The notes under the pieces are model-generated. The model worked only from the letters and a program-made list of their open reading frames with translations. It made no database searches and was not told the DNA's origin. Below, piece after piece: positions 54,171 through 63,309 of a stretch of 64,000 nt of DNA; position 1 is the first letter of the stretch, and every line of letters starts with the position of its first letter. The translations under genes and the position numbers were made by a program. The DNA is from Actinokineospora fastidiosa. Lineage in GTDB: Bacteria; Actinomycetota; Actinomycetes; Mycobacteriales; Pseudonocardiaceae. The stretch lies in assembly GCF_014648415.1 (NCBI RefSeq), contig NZ_BMRB01000007.1:124001-188000 (forward strand), in the 5' to 3' direction.

Positions 54171-55626
54171 GGATTCCGTAAACGTCGACGTCGACGTCGG
54201 GCGGTAGTTTTCGGGGCTGGCCCGGCTGTCCCCTGGCCGGGAAGTAGGTGACCAGCGCCCCGCCGTCGCGGGTGCCGCGCACGACGAACTCGCCGCTGAC
54301 GCTCGGATCGCTCAGGCTGGCCGGTCGGGCGAAGCGCACGCGCCGGGAGCCCTCGAGGGCGATCCGCTGCGCGCCGCCGTCGGCGGACTGGGCGAGCAGG
54401 TGGCCGCGAAGCTGGGGATTGCGCAGCTCCCAGGTGACGAGCCCGGTGATCAGCACGCCGAGCAGCAGGACTCCGATGAACACGATCCACGTCCAGCTGA
54501 GCCCCGTCGTCCACACCGAGGGCCACGCGGCGGTGGAGTCGAGGTCGCGCAGGGCGAAGTCGATGTCCAGTTCGGACTCGATGGCGGTGGTCCACGGCGA
54601 GCTGACGACCCCGGCGAGCCGCAACCGGGTGGGGACCTCGGTCGTGCGCTCGCCGAGCCGGAGCCCGGCGGCCTCGGTCGAGCGCACCACCACGTCGATG
54701 TGCTGGGCCTCGCCCGGGGGAAGGAGGATCTCCTCGGGCAGTCCGGTGACTGTCCCGCCCACGCCGACCAGTTCGCCGCGCAGGCCGCTCACCCAGAGGG
54801 GGAGTACGGACGTGGTGGTGCGCAGGGTCAGGGTGACCCGCACGGACGAGGCCAGGTCCCCGCCGTCGGGGAACGCGCTCCACGTCGCGGCGACCGTGCC
54901 GTTGACATCGCCTGCCACCAGGCGGCCGAGTTCGGTCCTGCGCACGCGCTCGTCAAGCCTGTCCAGCAGGTCCACCACCTCGCTCGGGTTGGCCAGCGCG
55001 AGGGTGACGGTCCCGGGCACGGTGCCCGTCAGCAGCTCGGCGCCGTTCTCGCCGCCCGCGAGCGGGATCGCGTACCCGGAGACGCGCTCACCTAGCGCCC
55101 GCCCGCGCTCGGCGAGCGCGGGCCACGCCGTGCTGCTCGCGAACCGGCTGCCTGCCAGTGGCGCGTGCTCGCCGTCGGTGAGCAGGACTACCGCGCCGTG
55201 CGCCCCGGTGTCGCCGCCTTCCAGGACGGCGAGTGCGCGGTCGAGCGCTGCACCGATGTCGGTGGCGTTCCCCTCGGGCGTCGCGGGCATCCGGGCGATG
55301 ACGGCCGGGCCCGGCCGGGGTCCGGTGTAGACGATGGTGGGCACCTCGGCGAAGGTGATCAGCGTGACCCGGTCGGCCGCGTCGAGCCCGGCGAAGAACC
55401 CCCGCAGCCCCGACCGGACGCCGCTGTAGCGGCCGTCCTCGGCCATCGAGCGGGACGTGTCGACAAGCACGACGTAGTCGGTCGGGGTGTCGGCGACCCC
55501 CACCTCGTGGTAGATCTCGTCGATGCCGACCTGCGCGGGCTCGTCGGCCAGCGCGGGCGCGGGCGCCAGCGTCCAGACGGCGAGGACGGCGGCTAGCGCG
55601 CGGGTGATCAGGACTGGTCGCGCCAT
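54148..55626 (-). CDS. secreted/membrane vWA-domain protein
   Basis: This 492-residue protein starts at an ATG inside the last 19 bases of the coiled-coil gene. A signal peptide (VLITRALAAVLAVWTLAPAPALA) precedes a vWA domain with a complete MIDAS, Asp56-Thr-Ser58-Arg-Ser60, then Thr in GNATDIGAAL and Asp in LLTDGEH. The middle region (~235-365) is beta-rich. A membrane segment (TWIVFIGVLLLGVLITGLV, ~375-395) leaves a ~95-residue cytoplasmic tail that looks like a small beta domain. So the metal-dependent ligand-binding domain is outside and the tail can signal inside. It is last in the minus-strand operon running from the right edge. Confidence 0.85.
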   Translation of the reverse strand: MARPVLITRALAAVLAVWTLAPAPALADEPAQVGIDEIYHEVGVADTPTDYVVLVDTSRSMAEDGRYSGVRSGLRGFFAGLDAADRVTLITFAEVPTIVYTGPRPGPAVIARMPATPEGNATDIGAALDRALAVLEGGDTGAHGAVVLLTDGEHAPLAGSRFASSTAWPALAERGRALGERVSGYAIPLAGGENGAELLTGTVPGTVTLALANPSEVVDLLDRLDERVRRTELGRLVAGDVNGTVAATWSAFPDGGDLASSVRVTLTLRTTTSVLPLWVSGLRGELVGVGGTVTGLPEEILLPPGEAQHIDVVVRSTEAAGLRLGERTTEVPTRLRLAGVVSSPWTTAIESELDIDFALRDLDSTAAWPSVWTTGLSWTWIVFIGVLLLGVLITGLVTWELRNPQLRGHLLAQSADGGAQRIALEGSRRVRFARPASLSDPSVSGEFVVRGTRDGGALVTYFPARGQPGQPRKLPPDVDVDVYGILIRHLRP

Positions 55627-56549
55627 GGCAGCACCTTGGAGTGGTCCTCGACGAAGCGGTCATAGCGGGCAAGGGTGTCACCCAGCGCGGCGTCGACCTC
55701 GTCGATCATCATCTGGGCGTCGCTGAGCATGGTGCGCACGCGGTCGGGCAGGCTGCCCTCGGTGGCCGAGGACAGCCGCTCGGCCAGATCGGCGTCGATG
55801 GCCGCGTGGGCGCGCAGAGCGGCCACCTGGTCTGCGCGCTCGGCGCGGAGCTTGGCGTACTCGGCGTCCTTGGCGCGGAGTCTCGCGTCGTCGTCGGCCA
55901 TCCGCTCGCGGAGTTCGGCCCACGCGGTCTCGGTGCCGCGCAGCTTTTCCAGCAGTTCCCGGGCACGCGTGTCCAGGTCGGCGAGTTGCTGCTCGGACAG
56001 CCGCACTGCCGTTTCGGCGGTGTCGGCCAACGCCTTCTCGGCGTCGGCGGTCTCGCTCGTCAGCTCCCTGACACGCGCGGCGAGGCGGTCGCGCTCGGCG
56101 CGGATGTCCGGCAGGGCGTCGGCCAGCCGCCGCAGCCTGCGCAGGTTGGCCAGTTCGGCCTCGATGCGCTCGTGCTCGGCCCCACAGGCAGTCAACTCGG
56201 CGGACACGGCGGACAGCGCGTCGCGCTCGCGGCGGGCCACCGCGACCCGGTCGGCCAACTCGGCCAGGCGCCGCGCCTGAGTGTCCAAATGGTCCGCGAC
56301 GGCGACGCCCGCGACGGCCGCGTCGACCAGGGCGGGCACGCCGTCGACGAGGGCGTCGGCCTCGGTCAGGGCGTCGTCGAGGGCGATCACCAGCTCCAGG
56401 GCCTCGGTGTCGCCGGGCGGCGGGCTGACGGCTGTGCCGATCGCGGTCGACGCCCACGCCATGGCGTGGCGCAGCACGGTGAGCGCGGCCAGGGCGTCGT
56501 CGCCCTCGGTGGCCGCGGCCAGCAGGACCGCGCGCGGTTCGTCGGTCAC
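55608..56549 (-). CDS. long coiled-coil protein
   Basis: The GTG at 56549 overlaps the upstream stop (GTGA), giving 313 residues. Residues ~1-95 are helical and alanine-rich (LLAAATEGDDALAALTVLRH). Residues ~100-250 are a regular coiled coil dense in Glu, Arg, Ala and Leu (RRLAELADRVAVARRERDAL, LADTAETAVRLSEQQLADLD, ELREKM-like repeats). The last ~45 residues end in AALGDTLARYDRFVEDHSK. It has no membrane segment or enzyme motif. Sitting between the Hsp70-like ATPase and the vWA protein, it resembles a GrpE-like cochaperone or a structural linker, which is inference only. Confidence 0.8.
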   Translation of the reverse strand: MTDEPRAVLLAAATEGDDALAALTVLRHAMAWASTAIGTAVSPPPGDTEALELVIALDDALTEADALVDGVPALVDAAVAGVAVADHLDTQARRLAELADRVAVARRERDALSAVSAELTACGAEHERIEAELANLRRLRRLADALPDIRAERDRLAARVRELTSETADAEKALADTAETAVRLSEQQLADLDTRARELLEKLRGTETAWAELRERMADDDARLRAKDAEYAKLRAERADQVAALRAHAAIDADLAERLSSATEGSLPDRVRTMLSDAQMMIDEVDAALGDTLARYDRFVEDHSKVLPWRDQS

Positions 56550-57910
56550 GGTGCGCTCCTGGCGGGCTCGGGGGCGCGCAGGCCCAGCGGGTAGACGATG
56601 TCCGCGCCGTTCTCCGGGCGCAGCAGCAGCGCGCCCAGCCCGGCGCGGCGGCCCATGGCGCAGACGCGGTAGCGGCCGGGCCGCACGTCGACGGGCGTGA
56701 CGGCCTCGGCGGGCCGCCAGTCGCCCTCGCGGTTGAGCCGGACCCGTACCGGCAGCGGGCCGGTGTGGTCGTCCGGCACGGTGATCTCGGTGTCCGGCGT
56801 GCTGGACTCGCCCACCGGCAGCACGGCCGACTCCAGCAGTCCGCACCGCACCCGCCGGATCGCCAGGCCCAGCTCGTGCGGGAAGCCGTCGAGGGCCCGC
56901 GCCCGGCCGGTGGCGATGAGCAGGGCGCCGGATGCGGCGGCGGTCGGCGGGACGACCCGCGCCGAACTCGCCCGGCCGCAGGCCGCGGCCAGCGCGGCGG
57001 CCGGGACGGGACCGAGCGCGTTGCCCCCGGTGACCACGATGTCCGGCAGCAGCGGCTCGGCGCACCGCGCCACCAGCCGCCCCACCACGGTCCCGACCAG
57101 CTCCGCCAGGGCGTCGAGGGCGTCGACCAGCACGTCGGCGGTGATCGCGCCGCCGTGCCTGCCCGGCAGACAGACCGGCGTCGCGCGATACCGCTCGCGC
57201 ACCGCGGCCTGCGCGAGCACGATCCGCGCCCGGTCGGCGCGCACACACCGCTCGTTCTCCAAAGCCGCCCACCGCAGGGGATCGCCCGCACTCGCCCCGG
57301 CCCGGGACGCCTCGGCCAGCCGGGCGGGCAGGCCGCTGGCCGCGGTGTCGGCGTACTCGACATCCAGCAACCGCGTCGCCCCCGACTCGCACGCGTACAC
57401 CGCCGCCGTCACCGTGCGCGCTCCGACATCACACACCAGCAGCGCCCCGTCGTCGGGCAAGACACCCGCGGCGACACACTGCGACCCCGGCACCACCCGC
57501 ACCGACTCCACCCCGGCCAGCCGGGCCACCAGCTCGGCCAAGGCGGCCCCCTCCGCCCCGACCGCCGACGGCCAGGTGTCCCCGTCTCCGGCCATCCACC
57601 GGTCGGGCGCCGCCACGACAACCCGTGCCTGCGACAAGGCCACGTTCCGCGAACCCAGCAGCCACCGCAGGTACTCGCCCAGCATCCGCCCAGGCAACCC
57701 GGACTCAGGCGAGTCTGCGAATGCTCCAAGCAACCGGTCGTACGACGTCGCGCCGGGCGCCGTGGTCAACGCCGCCGACCCGAACCACAATCCCCGCCCG
57801 GTGTCCACCACCAGCGACGGCTGATGCCATAGCCCAGTCCGACCGGCCGTCGCAGCCTTGGTGCGGACGGACCCGATGTCGAGCCCCAGGGCGGCCACGA
57901 CCTCACTCAT
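56546..57910 (-). CDS. Hsp70/actin-like ATPase
   Basis: The ATG at 57910 overlaps the GTPase-associated gene by 8 bases, giving 454 residues. The actin-fold phosphate-1 motif is clear: ALGLDIGSVRTKAA with Asp11. The phosphate-2 strand is LLVCDVGARTVTAAVY and the adenosine strand is IVVTGGNALG. Compared with DnaK, the substrate-binding half is short: the last ~120 residues are a small beta domain (VRVRLNREGDW, DVRPGRYRVCAMG), with no lid helices. Degenerate Hsp70-like proteins of this size recur in actinobacterial conflict operons. It is coupled to its neighbours and probably controls assembly of their complex through ATP binding. Confidence 0.85.
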   Translation of the reverse strand: MSEVVAALGLDIGSVRTKAATAGRTGLWHQPSLVVDTGRGLWFGSAALTTAPGATSYDRLLGAFADSPESGLPGRMLGEYLRWLLGSRNVALSQARVVVAAPDRWMAGDGDTWPSAVGAEGAALAELVARLAGVESVRVVPGSQCVAAGVLPDDGALLVCDVGARTVTAAVYACESGATRLLDVEYADTAASGLPARLAEASRAGASAGDPLRWAALENERCVRADRARIVLAQAAVRERYRATPVCLPGRHGGAITADVLVDALDALAELVGTVVGRLVARCAEPLLPDIVVTGGNALGPVPAAALAAACGRASSARVVPPTAAASGALLIATGRARALDGFPHELGLAIRRVRCGLLESAVLPVGESSTPDTEITVPDDHTGPLPVRVRLNREGDWRPAEAVTPVDVRPGRYRVCAMGRRAGLGALLLRPENGADIVYPLGLRAPEPARSAP

Positions 57911-60434
57911 CCCTGCCCTCACGCCGCTCGCCGTCGGAAGACCGTATGACGGTGTTGATCGCCTTCTTGATCAGCCCCGGTTCCTTCTTCTCGAGGCTCT
58001 TGGCGACTTCCCCCAGCGTCTCCTGGACAGCGCGCAGCTTCCTGGCCAGGTCCGTGGCTCCGTCTTCGAGGCGGATGTGCGGGTGCGTTCTCAGCAGCAC
58101 GAACGCCGCCAGGTCGAGCTGAACCGCCGAGTCGAAAGCGACCGGCCTGGCGACAGCCTCGGGAGGGCCGCTGCCGAAGCCGTGGTCGAGCAACGCGTTG
58201 ACGAGCCGCGCGACGAGCTCGTGCGGCTGGGCCACCCGGTTCGCGACCTGACCCGCCATCACCTCGACCAGGATCGCACCCCAGGCGTCCGGCGGGATCT
58301 TCTGCTTGGCGAGGAACCTCCGCAGGGCTTCGCTGCTCGAACTTCCCCACTTGGGGATCTCGTTCGCGATCCACGGCACGTCCACCGCACGGCGGATGCC
58401 TGCCCGTCTTTCCTCGAACAGCCGCCGCATCTCCTGGTGGTTGGCGAGGTACTCCTGCCAGAGCTGGACGGCGGGCGAGTCGAGGAGCGCCCGGTTGGTG
58501 AGGATCTCGCCTGCGATCGTGTCCACGAGCGGGCGCGACACGATCTGCTCCCGCCCGCCGATGCCTGCGACCCACTGGAAGAACAGAAGGACCTCGTCGA
58601 ACTCGATCTGCTCGCTCCACCCGGTGCCCAGTTCCCCGGCGACGGCATCGATGAACCTGATCCGCGTGGCCCGCAGTATCCCGTCCGACAGGGCGCACTC
58701 GGCCAGCGCGCGTCGATAGTCGCGGCCTCTCGACAGCGGGACAAGAGGCGGCAATCCGGTGCAGTACCGCAGCAAGTCGGCAGCGGGAAGGTGACGTTCG
58801 GAAAGCAGGGACGAGAGATCCGTCCACCTGTGCGGGAGACCTTGGTCGATCCGGTCGCGCAGCCACACCAGGACCGCGTCCAGCACCTCGCCGATCCGTT
58901 CCGGGCGGGCTTCGTGGACGACCGCGACCAGGTCGAACACCGGGGCCTCGTCGACATGGCCCAGCTGCGCCACATCCCGGTTGGTGAACATCCCCTGGGG
59001 GCCGGTCAGTGCCTTGCGGTAGGGACCCGCCACTCGCTGCCACACCGTGTTCTCGCCCGCTCGGTCGAGGTGGGCGGCCAGCTCCCCATCGAGCCCACCG
59101 TCGTGCTTGGCGAGCCGTGCGGCCAACCCGACGGCCGTGACCTTCGCGTCAGCGACGACGGACCCCAGGACCGGGAGCCACTCGGGGCGCCTGCCGAGGA
59201 TGTCGACCGCCAGCACGACCTCGGCCCGCTCGGGGGTGTCCATGCCGACCACGGCGCGCATGACCTGCTCGGCCAGGCCGAGGCGCCGCGCGACCTCGGC
59301 GACCCCGACGATCTCCTCCTCGGTCCATCGCGCCGCCTTCTGCTGCCTGCGCGCGAACTCCTCGAGCCGGGGCGCGAGTTTGGCGACCCAGTGCGCGCGC
59401 AGCAGGGCGGCGTCGCGAATGACGTCCGCGGGCGTGGCAACGGCCAGGTACTGCTCCAGGAGTTGCCGACGTGCGAACGCGTCGACAAAGTCCAGGTCGC
59501 CGGACTTGTGCAGCTTCCGGAGCATCTCCGGCTTCAGCGTGCCCGCCCGCGCGGCCTCGACGGCCACCTTGAGGAGATCGAGGTCCTGGAGGATCGCCTC
59601 AGCCGCCCACGGATCGCGGGTGCGGAGGTCGGTCTGCCTGGCCAGGTGCTCGGTGACCTGGGGCTCGCCCTTGCGTTTGATCAACTGCAGCAGGGCGCGC
59701 TCGTACGGCGACGGGTCCCCGGCGTGCGACCGGTCCAGGTGACCGGTACGCAGGTCAAGGGCCACATCACCGTCGCGGGCACGGCGGCCGAAGGACAGGT
59801 TGAGGCTGGTGTTGTCCGACCAGGTGCCCGTGAACAGCCACGCCTTGGCGCCCGCGGGCAGCATGCGGGCCACCGCGTCGAGCAGGTTCAGCCGTTCCGT
59901 CATCTCGCCCGGCCCGTTGAGCAGGACGACCGCGCCTTCGAGTAGTCGCGCCGCCGCCGCGACCGCGCTCTCCGTGGCGAGTGCGGCAGGCTTGCCGCCG
60001 CGGCGGACCGGGAGGGTGCGGGTCGGCTGGCTGAGCGGGTCGGCGCACTCCCATTCGACGGTTTCCTCGCGCACCGTCTCGTAGAAGTCCGCATAGGACA
60101 CACCTGCGGCGAGCATGTCGTCCAGCGAGACGCAGAAGTACCTGGTGAACACGATCGGTCGGTTCGTGGCGTCGAAGTGCGGGGACCACTCGCGGATCGC
60201 GATGCCGACGTAGGTCACGCCGCGGATCTGGGGGTGGTCGAACCAGACCCAGGGCAGCGCCGACGGGCCGTTCTCATGCGGTGGGGGTGGGTTGCCCGGG
60301 GTCGACGACGAGACGATCTTCTCGAACTGACGGGGCGAGAACGGTCCCGCGCTGGCCGCGATGACGGAGTACTCCTCGTACAGGCCGGGCTTCTTGCCGA
60401 CCAGTGCCCACCCGATGTCGATCGAGTCCATCAT
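57903..60434 (-). CDS. GTPase-associated protein (GAP1-like), predicted conflict system core
   Basis: The ATG at 60434 (or 60431) overlaps the GTPase stop, giving 843 residues. Residues ~1-130 (DIGWALVGKKPGLYEEYSVI, WVWFDHPQIRGVTYVGIAIR, NRPIVFTRYFCVSLDDM) resemble the N-terminal domain I recall as GAP1-N2. Residues ~180-240 (VVLLNGPGEMTERLNLLDAV, AKAWLFTGTWSD, ALDLRTGHL) form an inactive P-loop-like middle domain. The remaining ~600 residues are helical repeats ending in a basic tail (KSLEKKEPGLIKKAINTVIR). Such proteins occur beside a GTPase, AAA and vWA genes in predicted NTP-dependent conflict systems. I infer that it is the GTPase's partner and either carries or recruits the toxic activity. 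Confidence 0.7.
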   Translation of the reverse strand: MMDSIDIGWALVGKKPGLYEEYSVIAASAGPFSPRQFEKIVSSSTPGNPPPPHENGPSALPWVWFDHPQIRGVTYVGIAIREWSPHFDATNRPIVFTRYFCVSLDDMLAAGVSYADFYETVREETVEWECADPLSQPTRTLPVRRGGKPAALATESAVAAAARLLEGAVVLLNGPGEMTERLNLLDAVARMLPAGAKAWLFTGTWSDNTSLNLSFGRRARDGDVALDLRTGHLDRSHAGDPSPYERALLQLIKRKGEPQVTEHLARQTDLRTRDPWAAEAILQDLDLLKVAVEAARAGTLKPEMLRKLHKSGDLDFVDAFARRQLLEQYLAVATPADVIRDAALLRAHWVAKLAPRLEEFARRQQKAARWTEEEIVGVAEVARRLGLAEQVMRAVVGMDTPERAEVVLAVDILGRRPEWLPVLGSVVADAKVTAVGLAARLAKHDGGLDGELAAHLDRAGENTVWQRVAGPYRKALTGPQGMFTNRDVAQLGHVDEAPVFDLVAVVHEARPERIGEVLDAVLVWLRDRIDQGLPHRWTDLSSLLSERHLPAADLLRYCTGLPPLVPLSRGRDYRRALAECALSDGILRATRIRFIDAVAGELGTGWSEQIEFDEVLLFFQWVAGIGGREQIVSRPLVDTIAGEILTNRALLDSPAVQLWQEYLANHQEMRRLFEERRAGIRRAVDVPWIANEIPKWGSSSSEALRRFLAKQKIPPDAWGAILVEVMAGQVANRVAQPHELVARLVNALLDHGFGSGPPEAVARPVAFDSAVQLDLAAFVLLRTHPHIRLEDGATDLARKLRAVQETLGEVAKSLEKKEPGLIKKAINTVIRSSDGERREGRDE

Positions 60435-61474
60435 TCCGCCTTGGTGAGGCTGTTGTAGAGCCACAGCAGCGGTTCGAGGACGTTGATCGGGTACACCCGG
60501 CCCTTGATCTTGAAGTCGGTGTGCTCCGGGCCGACCCGCTCGACGTTGAGGCAGTCGTGCGAGCGGAACCGGTTGTCGGCGACGTAGAACCCGATCGACG
60601 AGGTGACGAAGTAGTTCAGCGTGCTGAAGTACTGGCGCAGGCCGCGCTCGACCATGTCGGTGTTGGTCTGCGGGTCCTCGCACAGCATGCGGAAGAAGTC
60701 GCCTGCGCGCTCGTTGTCCACCCGGGGCAGGTAGGGCCGTTCGTTGTCGAAGACGGTGTAGCCACGCACCCGGGCCTTCTTGTAGATGTCGGGCTTGTCG
60801 AACTTGGTGACGCAGACCGCCACGTGGTGGGGCAGCTTGGGCTTGCCGTGGTCCTGCTCCATCACCCGCCGGGTGAGCTTCTCCAGCACTGGGTGGAAGT
60901 AGCGGAAAGCGTCGCCCTCGTGCGCGTCCCGCTCGGGGTCGAACAGGTAGACGATGCCGTGGCAGTCCTGCAGGTGGTCCAGCAGCCGGTCCTCCATCTC
61001 GTCCGGGTCGTTGCCGCGCGGCTCGAAACCGGTCGGCTCGTTGCCGAGGGTGAAGCCGTCGTCCTCGTCGTCGGTGGTGGCGGGCGCGGTGCCCGACCGG
61101 CCGTACGTGCCGCCGGGGACGTCGAGCACGTCGAGGTCGAAGGCGATCGTGTGGCTTTCGGGGACCTTCTTCCCGTACCACTTGCGGGACGCGGACCGGC
61201 GCTCCCCGGTGAAGCGGAACACCATGCTGTCGGCGTTGGTGGTCGCGACCGGGAAGGTCTTGGCGGTGGTCAGCGCGTAGGTGGTGTCCTGGAGGAACCG
61301 GGTGGCGGCGTCGTCGGAGCCGTGCATGATCCAGCTCGGCGTGTCGACGCCGTGCCGCATGGTGGCGATCTTGAGCGCGGCCAGGAACGTCGTCTTCCCG
61401 CTGCCGGGCGGGCCCCACAGGCCGATCCGCAGTTGCGTCGGGTTGACTGGCCCCGGGCGGGTCGGTCCGGTCAT
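60431..61474 (-). CDS. P-loop GTPase of the conflict cluster
   Basis: The ATG at 61474 overlaps the upstream stop (ATGA), giving 347 residues. G1 is GPPGSGKTTFLAALK at residues ~21-35, G3 is LDVPGG, followed by an acidic insert (TTDDEDDG), and G4 is VCVTKFDKPD. GIVYLFDPERDAHEGDAF is the strand and helix before G4. The C-terminal part (NYFVTSSIGFYVADN, YPINVLEPLLWLYNSL) is the usual end of the DO-GTPase-type proteins I recall next to GAP1 proteins. TKxD in place of NKxD is common in this group. It probably switches on nucleotide binding and is the central relay between the sensor genes and the partner. Confidence 0.82.
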   Translation of the reverse strand: MTGPTRPGPVNPTQLRIGLWGPPGSGKTTFLAALKIATMRHGVDTPSWIMHGSDDAATRFLQDTTYALTTAKTFPVATTNADSMVFRFTGERRSASRKWYGKKVPESHTIAFDLDVLDVPGGTYGRSGTAPATTDDEDDGFTLGNEPTGFEPRGNDPDEMEDRLLDHLQDCHGIVYLFDPERDAHEGDAFRYFHPVLEKLTRRVMEQDHGKPKLPHHVAVCVTKFDKPDIYKKARVRGYTVFDNERPYLPRVDNERAGDFFRMLCEDPQTNTDMVERGLRQYFSTLNYFVTSSIGFYVADNRFRSHDCLNVERVGPEHTDFKIKGRVYPINVLEPLLWLYNSLTKAE

Positions 61475-63309
61475 GACAACTCCTCCAGTGGTTTCCCCCC
61501 CGCGATGAGCGGGAAGCGCAGGGGCGGTGCGGGCGGCCTGCCGAGCAGCCGCGCCTCGTCGACGATCGAGTCCGCGTCGACTTCGGACAGCTGCCTCGGC
61601 CTGCGCGGCCGGGCGATGGCGTTCCACGTCGACTCGGCGTGCTTGCTGTGCTGGTTCTGCCTGGCCCGGATCGGATGGCGGTCCCAGACGACGATCCGGT
61701 GGACGTCCCTGCCGGTCAGCCTGGTCACCTCCGCGCTCCACTGCCGGTGGTTCGGGCACCGGGCGACGCCGCCGTCCTCGGACGGGTGCGGAGGCCGGTC
61801 GCCGATGACGACGAGCCGCCGCGACAGCGCGCGCCAGCGCAGCAGCGCGGCCGCGTGCAGGGCGTCCTCGACGGGGGCGGCGTAGGGCTCGACCTTCGGT
61901 CGCTCCCGGAGTTCGACCAGCGTCGACCGGGCGGTATCGATGGAGGCGAAGTCGGCGGCGTCGACCACCGAGTGCGGCTTGTGCCCGAGGTGGTCGCGGT
62001 AGCCGATCACGCCGACGCGCACGGTGTCCGGGGCCGGGTGGCGGGCCCGCAGCGCGTCGACGATCCCGACGGCCAGGTCGCGGCGTCTGCCGACCTCGCG
62101 CTCGGTGCCGCCGATCTCGATGGCGAACACCAGGTCCACGGCCGCGGAGTACGGCTGGTAGTGCGGCGGCAGCTCATCGATGGGCTCCGGCCAGCTCGCG
62201 CGGGCGGACTCGTCGTCGACGCCCGGCGGGGAGATCAGCCGCACCTGACCCGCACCGTGGAGCTGGAACTGCAGGGTGTGCTCGGCGCCGCGCGCGAGGT
62301 CGCAGCGCAGCACGGCCACGGGCGCGCACTGGCCCGCGTACGCGCGGGCAGGCCCGGCGACGACGGCGATCGTCAACGACTCGTCGGGCTGGTCTGGCGC
62401 GGTCACGGTGACGGTGGCGCGGGGCCGCTCGATAGCCCGTGCCCCCGCGGGGAACAGCGGGCACAGCACCGGCCGGGGCACCCCCCGCTGGTCCACGACC
62501 GCAGCCACCAGCGAGTACCCGTGGCGCAGCGGCGCGATCGCGGGCAGCTCGCGGATCGCGCGGTCGTCAAGGCGGGGCTCGTCGACCCCGATCTGCCGGA
62601 CCGACGGGTGGTACCGCAGCAGCTGGTCGGGCACGGGCCAGCCGCCGAGCCGGTGCAGCACAAGCACCTCGTTCTGGCGGCCCGCGGTTTCAACCGGGAG
62701 GTGCCGGGGGGCGGCGACGACCCGATCGGCCGTCGGCGGGTCGGTTCCGCCCCGGCCGACGCCGCCTGCGAGGACGAGGAGCCGCTCGTCGGGGTCGGCG
62801 GGCAGCCAGGGCAGCACCTCGTCCCACGGGAAGCGGCGCACCGGCTCCAGCGGGAGGGGCACGCCGAGGTGGTTGACGCCGAGGTGGGCCACGCCGATGC
62901 CGTCCGAGGCCACGTCCACCAGGGTCAGGACCGCGTGGTCCGCAGCAACCAACCGGGCGAGGGCGCGCTCCAGTGCCCCGGTCAGCGGCTCGATGCCGGG
63001 TCCGGCGACCGCGGCGCGGCGGGCGGCGGCCAGCTCGGCCGCGCTCGGCGGCCCGTCGCGCACGATCTCGGCCAGCCGCGCGAGGACCGCGTCGTCGCCG
63101 TGGTCGGGGAAGCCCGCGGCGCGGGCCGCCGCGGCGAGGTCGTGCGCGCGGCGCGCGGCGGCGAGGCGGTCGGCGAAGGCGGCGCGGTGGGCGTCGGTCA
63201 GCTCACCCACCCACGGGCCGTCGCTGAGCCGCCAGCCGCAGCGCGCGCAGGTCGCGGCGTCGGGGCCGCCGCTGCGGCACACCGGGCAGAGGACGGGCGC
63301 GCTGGTCAT
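61471..63309 (-). CDS. zinc-ribbon protein with degenerate vWA-like domain
   Basis: This 612-residue protein starts in an ATGA overlap with the AAA gene. An N-terminal zinc ribbon has CPVC (8, 11) and CARC (21, 24). A helical region follows, then a beta-rich middle domain (~100-330; LTLVDVASDGIGVAHLGVNH, LRHGYSLVAAVVDQRG). A vWA-like fold near 390-540 (YSAAVDLVFAIEIGGTE, VRVGVIGYRDHLG, RRLVVIGDRPPHP) lacks the DxSxS MIDAS, so metal binding is doubtful. The last ~70 residues are basic. It sits between the AAA and GTPase genes, as vWA partners of AAA/MoxR ATPases do. Confidence 0.75.
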   Translation of the reverse strand: MTSAPVLCPVCRSGGPDAATCARCGWRLSDGPWVGELTDAHRAAFADRLAAARRAHDLAAAARAAGFPDHGDDAVLARLAEIVRDGPPSAAELAAARRAAVAGPGIEPLTGALERALARLVAADHAVLTLVDVASDGIGVAHLGVNHLGVPLPLEPVRRFPWDEVLPWLPADPDERLLVLAGGVGRGGTDPPTADRVVAAPRHLPVETAGRQNEVLVLHRLGGWPVPDQLLRYHPSVRQIGVDEPRLDDRAIRELPAIAPLRHGYSLVAAVVDQRGVPRPVLCPLFPAGARAIERPRATVTVTAPDQPDESLTIAVVAGPARAYAGQCAPVAVLRCDLARGAEHTLQFQLHGAGQVRLISPPGVDDESARASWPEPIDELPPHYQPYSAAVDLVFAIEIGGTEREVGRRRDLAVGIVDALRARHPAPDTVRVGVIGYRDHLGHKPHSVVDAADFASIDTARSTLVELRERPKVEPYAAPVEDALHAAALLRWRALSRRLVVIGDRPPHPSEDGGVARCPNHRQWSAEVTRLTGRDVHRIVVWDRHPIRARQNQHSKHAESTWNAIARPRRPRQLSEVDADSIVDEARLLGRPPAPPLRFPLIAGGKPLEELS